From: Candidatus Eiseniibacteriota bacterium
GTDB taxonomy: Bacteria; Joyebacterota; Joyebacteria; Joyebacterales; Joyebacteraceae
DNA: 20,150 bases
Reading direction: 5' to 3'
Assembly (NCBI GenBank): GCA_030638405.1
Contig: DAOWER010000004.1
Location: 1 to 20,150 of the forward strand
The position numbers and the translations under genes were made by a program. Positions 15,302 to 20,150 of this stretch are shown here, in pieces. Positions within the stretch are counted from its first letter, which is position 1. Every line of letters begins with the position of its first letter. A model generated the notes under the pieces. The model was not told the origin of the DNA and searched no databases. It was given only the letters and a program-made list of their open reading frames with translations.

Positions 15302-16462
15302 GTGACAACGATCGTCCATAAATACGGTGGCACGTCGATCGACGGTCGCGAGAAGCTCCTCGCGATCGCCGAGAGACTCGCCGCGCTCAGAAGAAGCGGC
15401 CACGACGTGGTCGTGGTCGTCTCCGCCCCGGGCGGCACGACCGACGCACTGCTCGACGACGCCACGGCACTGGCGGCCGAGCCGAACCAGCGCGAGCTGG
15501 ACATGCTGATGACGGCCGGCGAGCGGATATCGATGTCGCTTCTCGCCATAGCGCTGAACTCGATCGGCTGTCCCGCGGTCTCGTTCACCGGCTCTCAGGT
15601 AGGTATCATCACGGACACGAGGCACACCGATGCCCGTATCCTGGAGGTGCGCCCCGACAGAGTAATTCGTGAGCTTGCGTCCGGCAACGTCGTGGTCGTT
15701 GGCGGGTTCCAGGGCGTGAGCACTGCGAAGGACGTGACGACCCTGGGAAGAGGCGGGTCCGACACGACTGCCGTCGCTCTGGCCGCGGCGCTGGGCGCCG
15801 AGCGCTGCGAGATCCTGACGGACGTCGACGGAGTATACACGGCCGACCCGAGCGCGGTGCCGACAGCCCGGAAGATCACCGAGATCTCGTTTGAAGACAT
15901 GAGCGAACTGGCGCGGTACGGTGCGACCATCCTCAAGGAGGACGCCGTGCGGTTCGCGGAGGAACACGGCATCACGCTCCACGTGCGGAAGAGCGCGTCC
16001 GACAACGCGGGCACGATAGTCCTGGGTGAGCCGACCGGTCCGTGTTCCCCGGTCACCGGACTCTCTCTGCTCGAGGATGTCGAACTCCTGACGTGGGACC
16101 GGATGCCGGCCACGGCCGCGGCAGAGGTCGGAGAACTCTCGGCCCGCGTGAAGTTCGTCCTGACACTGGGGAATCAGACGGTGGTCGCCGTCGAGCGGGC
16201 GGCGATGGAGGAACTCCTCGACCGGAGCGATGGGAGCATGTCGGTCCGCCGGGCGGACCTCGTCTGCGCGGTGGGTCGCGATGCGGGATCAGCCGTCTCC
16301 GCGGCGGCCGCCTCGGCGGCCGTCGCCGGCGCCGGCGAGAAGCTGCTGGCGATGGTCTCAGAAGGGCGATCGACGGCGGTGGCCGTCAGGCCCGAGGGCT
16401 CGAAACGGGTCCTCGAGGCGCTCCACGACGCGTTCTTCCCGGCGGTCCGGGCGGAGCGCTAG
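15302..16462 (+). CDS. lysC: Aspartate kinase with divergent ACT region
   Basis: Phosphorylates L-aspartate, the first step towards lysine, threonine, methionine and diaminopimelate. It has 386 residues, slightly short for a monofunctional enzyme. The kinase domain is complete: KYGGTS (7-12), VVVSAPGGTTDAL (38-50), MTAGERISMSLLAIAL (70-85), GRGGSDTTAVALAAALGA (149-166) and DVDGVYTADP (174-183). The C-terminal part (about 251-386) has the ACT-domain position and length, but lacks the usual DKPGIAARIF-like and ISTSEIKISVV-like motifs; GEKLLAMVSEGRSTAVAV is the nearest remnant. Feedback control may differ. The GTG start at 15302 is forced by the N-terminal KYGGTS; GGAG is 13 nt upstream, a weak site. 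Its stop interlocks with that of the convergent amidohydrolase. Confidence 0.93.
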   Translation: MTTIVHKYGGTSIDGREKLLAIAERLAALRRSGHDVVVVVSAPGGTTDALLDDATALAAEPNQRELDMLMTAGERISMSLLAIALNSIGCPAVSFTGSQVGIITDTRHTDARILEVRPDRVIRELASGNVVVVGGFQGVSTAKDVTTLGRGGSDTTAVALAAALGAERCEILTDVDGVYTADPSAVPTARKITEISFEDMSELARYGATILKEDAVRFAEEHGITLHVRKSASDNAGTIVLGEPTGPCSPVTGLSLLEDVELLTWDRMPATAAAEVGELSARVKFVLTLGNQTVVAVERAAMEELLDRSDGSMSVRRADLVCAVGRDAGSAVSAAAASAAVAGAGEKLLAMVSEGRSTAVAVRPEGSKRVLEALHDAFFPAVRAER

Positions 16463-17982
16463 ATCTCTACCTTCTCTCCCCTGACATAGAGAGCCGCGAC
16501 CCCGATGTCCCTGATGGTCTCGGGAGGGACATCGAACGGGTCATCATCGAGAACGGTGAAGCTGGCCTCCTTCCCCACCTCCAGCGTTCCCCGCCTCGAC
16601 TCATCGAACGACACCCGCGCGGCCGCGCTGGTGAAGAACCCCACGGCGTCGAAAACGGATACCCGTTCCGACTCGTTCGGCCGATTGACGGCCGAGTGGA
16701 TACCCAGCAGAGAGTCCATCGGTGTGACGTAGGAATCGGAACCTCCCGCGAGGGGGATCCCGGCCGCAAGCATGGTCTTGTGAGGGTTGGTCCGGGCAGC
16801 TCTTGCGGACCCCAGCCGCTTCTCGATCATCCCGCCGGGGCCACCCCACAGGAATTCGAACGTCGGCTGCACACAGGGGGAGATCCCCAACTCCGCGATC
16901 GCAGCGATGTGGGCGTCGCTGGGAAGCTCGCAGTGCTCGATCCTGTGCCGCGCCTCACGCGTCTCCGAGCCTGCCGCCTCGCGATAGCAACGTATCGCCT
17001 GGTCGATCGCTCGCTCGCCCAGAGCGTGGACCGAGAGCTGCAGGCCCCGGCCGTGAGCCCTGCGGAAGAACGCCGTGAGCTGCTGGTCCTCGTAGTAGAG
17101 AACACCGGTGCCCTCTCTGTCGGCGTACGGCTCAGCCAGAGCGGCGGTTCCCGAACTGAAGGAACCGTCGAGAAGCAGACAGCCGCCGATTCGCGGCAGC
17201 CCCAGCGCGGCCACTCTTTCGACGTCTTCCATCTGGGAGTAGACCACCGTGTCGATCGGAAGCTCGTCCCGGACTTCCAGCAGCAGCTCGACGTCCGTGT
17301 TCGAGGGTTCCTTGCTGCCGGCCAGAGCGTGCACCACGCCGATGCCCCGCCTGGCCGCAAGCGCCGCCGCCCGGCGGAAGCACTCCACACGCTCATCACG
17401 GGTCAGAAGACCCTCCGCCTTGCGAATGGCGAAGGTGTAGGCCTCGGCGCGCAGCGTGCCCGTGGGGAGGCCCGCCTCGTCCAACTCCACACCGCTGGCC
17501 CCCTCGGACAGTGACAGGAATTCCCAGGCCGCGGAGTTGACCACTCCGGAGTGGCCGTCGCGCCTCTTGACGAGGATCGGCAGGATCGACGAAATGGCGT
17601 CCAGTTCAGCCACGGTCGGATACCGCCCGTCCGACATGAGGTCGGGGTCGAACGAGTGGGCGCGCAGAATGCCACCAACGTGGCGGGGCGCGGCATCCGC
17701 GAGGAGGGACAGCATCTCGTCAAAGCGTGAGGCGGAGCCGAGGTCGACGTCGAGGTCCATGAGTCCGGTCTGCAGGAAGTGTACGTGGCAGTCGTGCAGT
17801 ACCGGGATGATGGTCTTCGGACGCAGGTCGAGCAGGGACCGCGAACCGGGCAGGTCGTCCGGGGGCTCGCCACTGCCTGCGGCCGCGATGCGTCCGGCGT
17901 CGACCAGCATCCAGCCCAGCACGCGCCCCGGACGGTCCATCGGATGCATCCGCCCCCTGACAAGAACAGGTCCACCGCTCAA
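16459..17982 (-). CDS. YtcJ-type amidohydrolase (amidohydrolase family 3)
   Basis: Metal-dependent hydrolase of 507 residues, probably cytoplasmic since no signal peptide is seen. It starts as a typical composite barrel with VRGRMHPMD and LVDAGRIAAAG. The metal-site HxH is PVLHDCHVHF (H66, H68). Family landmarks are RRDGHSGVVNSAAW (140-153), LDGSFSSGTAAL (271-282), LSVHALGERAIDQA (316-329, H319), HRIEHCE (346-352) and GGSDSYVTPM (413-422, D416). The C-terminus ends GTLEVGKEASFTVLDDDPF, as in the family. Substrates of YtcJ-like enzymes are mostly unknown, so none is assigned. TTG 17980-17982 is the start: GAGGAG lies 5 nt upstream and overlaps the stop of the GWxTD gene. It is the last gene of a coupled trio. 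Confidence 0.9.
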   Translation of the reverse strand: MSGGPVLVRGRMHPMDRPGRVLGWMLVDAGRIAAAGSGEPPDDLPGSRSLLDLRPKTIIPVLHDCHVHFLQTGLMDLDVDLGSASRFDEMLSLLADAAPRHVGGILRAHSFDPDLMSDGRYPTVAELDAISSILPILVKRRDGHSGVVNSAAWEFLSLSEGASGVELDEAGLPTGTLRAEAYTFAIRKAEGLLTRDERVECFRRAAALAARRGIGVVHALAGSKEPSNTDVELLLEVRDELPIDTVVYSQMEDVERVAALGLPRIGGCLLLDGSFSSGTAALAEPYADREGTGVLYYEDQQLTAFFRRAHGRGLQLSVHALGERAIDQAIRCYREAAGSETREARHRIEHCELPSDAHIAAIAELGISPCVQPTFEFLWGGPGGMIEKRLGSARAARTNPHKTMLAAGIPLAGGSDSYVTPMDSLLGIHSAVNRPNESERVSVFDAVGFFTSAAARVSFDESRRGTLEVGKEASFTVLDDDPFDVPPETIRDIGVAALYVRGEKVEI

Positions 17983-17991
17983 GCTGTCTCC

Positions 17992-19257
17992 TCAGATCCG
18001 GCTGATCTCGTGCAGGACGAACTCACCAAAACCTTCTCTGTCGACGAAGACGTACTTCGTGTGCTCGCCGTAGTAGTACCAGATCTCCCAGGCATTCAAC
18101 ATCTGCCCGACGGGCTGCGAATCGATATCGTCGGGCTCACCCTTCTGTATGTAGATGCGGCCCATGTCGGTCTGCCAGCCTTCGACAACCGACCTGAACT
18201 GCGCGTTCGCGTAGCCGAGCCTCCTCAGGAACTCCATCTTGAACTCGTTGAACGCAGTCGCGGGGTCAGGGTCGAGCCCGGCCCAGAATTCGTCCCAGAC
18301 CGGACCTCTCTCCTCCGGAGGGACACTGGCGAGAAACTCCATCTCTTCTCGCGTCGCCACGTAGCTGATCTGCGCGAGCATCTTCTCCTCGTCCTCGCCC
18401 CAGCTCAGGGGTGATGTGACGACACGGAACCGCGACCTGGAGCTGACCTCCCTCCCGTCGAGCAGAGGGGTCACCTCCACTTTGAGCACGTGCGCGCCCA
18501 CCTCAAGGTCCAGAACGGTGAACTCGTACACGTACTGCTGCAGGAAGTCCGTCTGGACGAGCGTGTCCTCGTGGCTCTTCTTGAGAATCCCACGTTCATC
18601 CTTGACCGTGATCAGAAGCGCGTAGCGCGAGTCCGGAGTGCCGTAGATCGGGATCCTGACCGTGACGTCCGGGTTGTCCTCACCGTAGACGCGGGTGGGG
18701 TTGAGGATCAGCTCCTCGGCGCCGTCGCCCCCACCGGCTGCGTCGGTCTTGAAGAGCACGGTACCGAGACTCAACTCGCCGGGGACCATCTCGGGAACCG
18801 TGACCGCCCGCTCGATCACGCCCTTCGCCCTCGTGTCCAGACTGGTTATCTCGAGCTTGAGGGTGTACCGCCCGGGCGGAACGGAGAACAGGAGTTCGTC
18901 CGCTCTGGCCGTGCGGTGCTCGTTGGTCTCCTCGTAGGTCGCGACCTCGACCGCTTCGCGCCACGAGTCACCGGTGACCTGCCGGTCGCTCCTATCGTAG
19001 AGAATGGCCGTGATCTCGTACCTCGCACGGTAGCCGTCCCCGTGCCGCAGGAAGGGAAGCGCATCGTGCGTCACGACGTAGCTTATCTTCACCGTTCCTT
19101 CGCCGCCGGCTGAAGGAGCAACGGCAACGTCGGCGGCGAACCTGATGCCCCCCATGCTCGCCGGGGTGCCGGCGTCCACCGGAACTCCGCGGGCGGCGAG
19201 AGACGCCGCCACGACCAGAGCGACGGACGTCACCGTTCTGAGAAGCGAAGCTCGCAT
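17992..19257 (-). CDS. GWxTD domain-containing exported protein
   Basis: Protein of 421 residues, probably exported: a signal-like hydrophobic N-terminus (about 5-22, TVTSVALVVAASLAARGV). The middle is beta-rich (YRARYEITAILYDRSDRQV, GRYTLKLEITSLDTRAKG, YVYEFTVLDLEVGAHVLKVE), suggesting stacked sandwich domains. The C-terminal domain carries the namesake GWQTDMGRIYIQKGEPDDI at 360-378, then AWEIWYYYGEHTKYVFVD. GWxTD proteins are known mainly from Acidobacteria- and FCB-type genomes, with no established biochemical role. ATG 19255-19257 directly abuts the permease stop (TAGATG) and its GAGG site lies inside the permease gene, so translation is coupled. Nine bases separate it from the amidohydrolase. 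A periplasmic partner of the MacB-like transporter is a fair inference. Confidence 0.88.
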   Translation of the reverse strand: MRASLLRTVTSVALVVAASLAARGVPVDAGTPASMGGIRFAADVAVAPSAGGEGTVKISYVVTHDALPFLRHGDGYRARYEITAILYDRSDRQVTGDSWREAVEVATYEETNEHRTARADELLFSVPPGRYTLKLEITSLDTRAKGVIERAVTVPEMVPGELSLGTVLFKTDAAGGGDGAEELILNPTRVYGEDNPDVTVRIPIYGTPDSRYALLITVKDERGILKKSHEDTLVQTDFLQQYVYEFTVLDLEVGAHVLKVEVTPLLDGREVSSRSRFRVVTSPLSWGEDEEKMLAQISYVATREEMEFLASVPPEERGPVWDEFWAGLDPDPATAFNEFKMEFLRRLGYANAQFRSVVEGWQTDMGRIYIQKGEPDDIDSQPVGQMLNAWEIWYYYGEHTKYVFVDREGFGEFVLHEISRI

Positions 19258-20150
19258 CTACTCGTACCTCAGTGCCACTATGGGGTCCATCTTCGCGGCC
19301 TTGGACGCCGGATAGAAGCCAAAGAACACACCCACTGTAATCGAAACGCCGAGCGCAAGGAAGACCGACCACGGCTCCACGCTGGCCGGCATCGGCGTGG
19401 CCGAATCGACGAGCTTGGCGAGACCGGCCGCAGCGGCCAGACCCAGAAGCCCCCCCAATCCCGACAGCACCGCGGCCTCGACCAGGAACTGCGTGAGAAC
19501 GTCTCGCGAGCGGGCGCCCACGGCCTTCCTGATACCGATCTCGCGGGTGCGTTCCGTGACCGAGACCATCATGATGTTCATTATGCCCACGCCGCCGACG
19601 ATGAGCGCGATGGCGGAAATGCCTATCATGACGATCCACGTGACCTTGGTCAGGTTCTCGTACATCTCCACCAGCTGGGACTGCGTGAGGATCTCGAAGT
19701 TGTTCTCTTCCCCCGCCTTGAGCCGCCGGCGCAACCGGAGGACGCGGGTCACCTGCTCCATTGCCTCATCGACCTCCTCCGACCCCACCGCCTTCACGGC
19801 GAGTCGGGTCGTCAGCCGCTCACCGAAGACCTTGTTGATCGTCTTGTAGGGGACGATCACGTAGTCGTCAAGGCTCTGGCCGAACATCTGACCCAGTGGA
19901 GTCATCACGCCCACGACCGTGAAGCGGCGGTCGCCGATGCGGACGTGCTTCCCCAGCGGGTCCTCCCCCGGGAAGAGGTGCTCGGCCACGGGGTGCCCGA
20001 GCACGGCGACCTGTCTGCGCCGGTCCGACTCCGGCCAGGCGAAGAAGCGGCCGTCTCCGACGGCGCTGTCGGACACGTACTGGTACTCCGGCGTCACGCC
20101 CATGATGGCGATGTTCTTGGTCGACTCGGAGCCGCGCTTGACCTTCCTCA
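19258..20150 (-). CDS. MacB-type ABC transporter permease (5' end cut by window edge)
   Basis: C-terminal 296 residues of an inner-membrane permease of the MacB/FtsX family. The end of the periplasmic MacB-PCD domain is present (GRFFAWPESDRRRQVAVLG, HLFPGEDPLGKHVRIGDRRF, DDYVIVPY). Three membrane helices follow; the first runs into the hallmark IVGGVGIMNIMMVSVTERTR and EIGIRKAVGARSRDVL. The last precedes GFYPASKAAKMDPIVALRYE, the conserved family ending. The reading frame is open to the window edge at 20150, so the true start lies beyond. MacB-type systems are mechanotransmission exporters working with an ATPase and often a periplasmic adaptor; those genes would be expected upstream, outside the window. 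It is the first visible gene of the trio with the GWxTD protein and amidohydrolase. Confidence 0.93.
   Translation of the reverse strand, partial: RKVKRGSESTKNIAIMGVTPEYQYVSDSAVGDGRFFAWPESDRRRQVAVLGHPVAEHLFPGEDPLGKHVRIGDRRFTVVGVMTPLGQMFGQSLDDYVIVPYKTINKVFGERLTTRLAVKAVGSEEVDEAMEQVTRVLRLRRRLKAGEENNFEILTQSQLVEMYENLTKVTWIVMIGISAIALIVGGVGIMNIMMVSVTERTREIGIRKAVGARSRDVLTQFLVEAAVLSGLGGLLGLAAAAGLAKLVDSATPMPASVEPWSVFLALGVSITVGVFFGFYPASKAAKMDPIVALRYE

Noticed and set aside
16042..17514. Plus-strand open frame of 490 codons overlapping the aspartokinase end and amidohydrolase
   Set aside because: It conflicts with two motif-supported genes and its composition is that of a shadow frame.

Overview
The window reads as a GC-rich, Gram-negative-type bacterial chromosome fragment with almost no non-coding space. 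Fifteen protein genes are supported: thirteen on the minus strand and two on the plus strand. Taxonomic inference: outer-membrane biogenesis genes (LolC/E permease, BamD-like lipoprotein), two PorV/UPF0164-type barrels, a secreted protein with a FlgD-like/T9SS-type C-terminal module, and a GWxTD protein all point to the FCB side of the tree. An uncultured phylum such as Krumholzibacteriota, Eisenbacteria or Latescibacterota is likely; I cannot fix it without a search. No tRNA, rRNA, CRISPR array, IS element or phage gene was seen.

Layout. Positions 1-2475 hold lysS followed by the start of a lolC/lolE-type permease gene, behind a good sigma70-like promoter. Positions 2569-11627 form one long minus-strand run in the order secreted CTD protein, PorV-like barrel fusion, bamD-like lipoprotein, nadD, polA, coaE, prfB. 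Spacing is 23-66 nt or an ATGA overlap, so it may be one operon mixing envelope assembly with NAD, DNA, CoA and translation functions. prfB carries the classical +1 programmed frameshift (CTT TGA C) and must be read across it. Positions 11812-12873 hold a second PorV/FadL-like barrel, divergent from a small secreted protein gene (13013-13522, plus). A perfect 12-bp hairpin separates that gene from the convergent lpdA (13649-15031). A promoter-bearing divergent gap leads to an aspartokinase (15302-16462, plus). Its stop codon interlocks with that of a convergent YtcJ-type amidohydrolase. That gene is the last of a tightly coupled trio, MacB-like permease, GWxTD protein, amidohydrolase (19258-20150 down to 16459).

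The most unusual item is the barrel gene at 8443-9948. After a complete PorV-like barrel it continues with about 200 residues resembling the CsgG/FlgO/LpoB type of periplasmic alpha/beta domain, and ends in a glycine-rich hydrophobic helix. This could join outer and inner membranes. It lies directly between a gene for a CTD-bearing secreted protein and a BamD-like lipoprotein gene, so a secretion or surface-attachment role is a reasonable hypothesis. It is not proven. Other points of note are the aspartokinase with a strongly diverged ACT region and a possible leaderless transcript for the second barrel gene.
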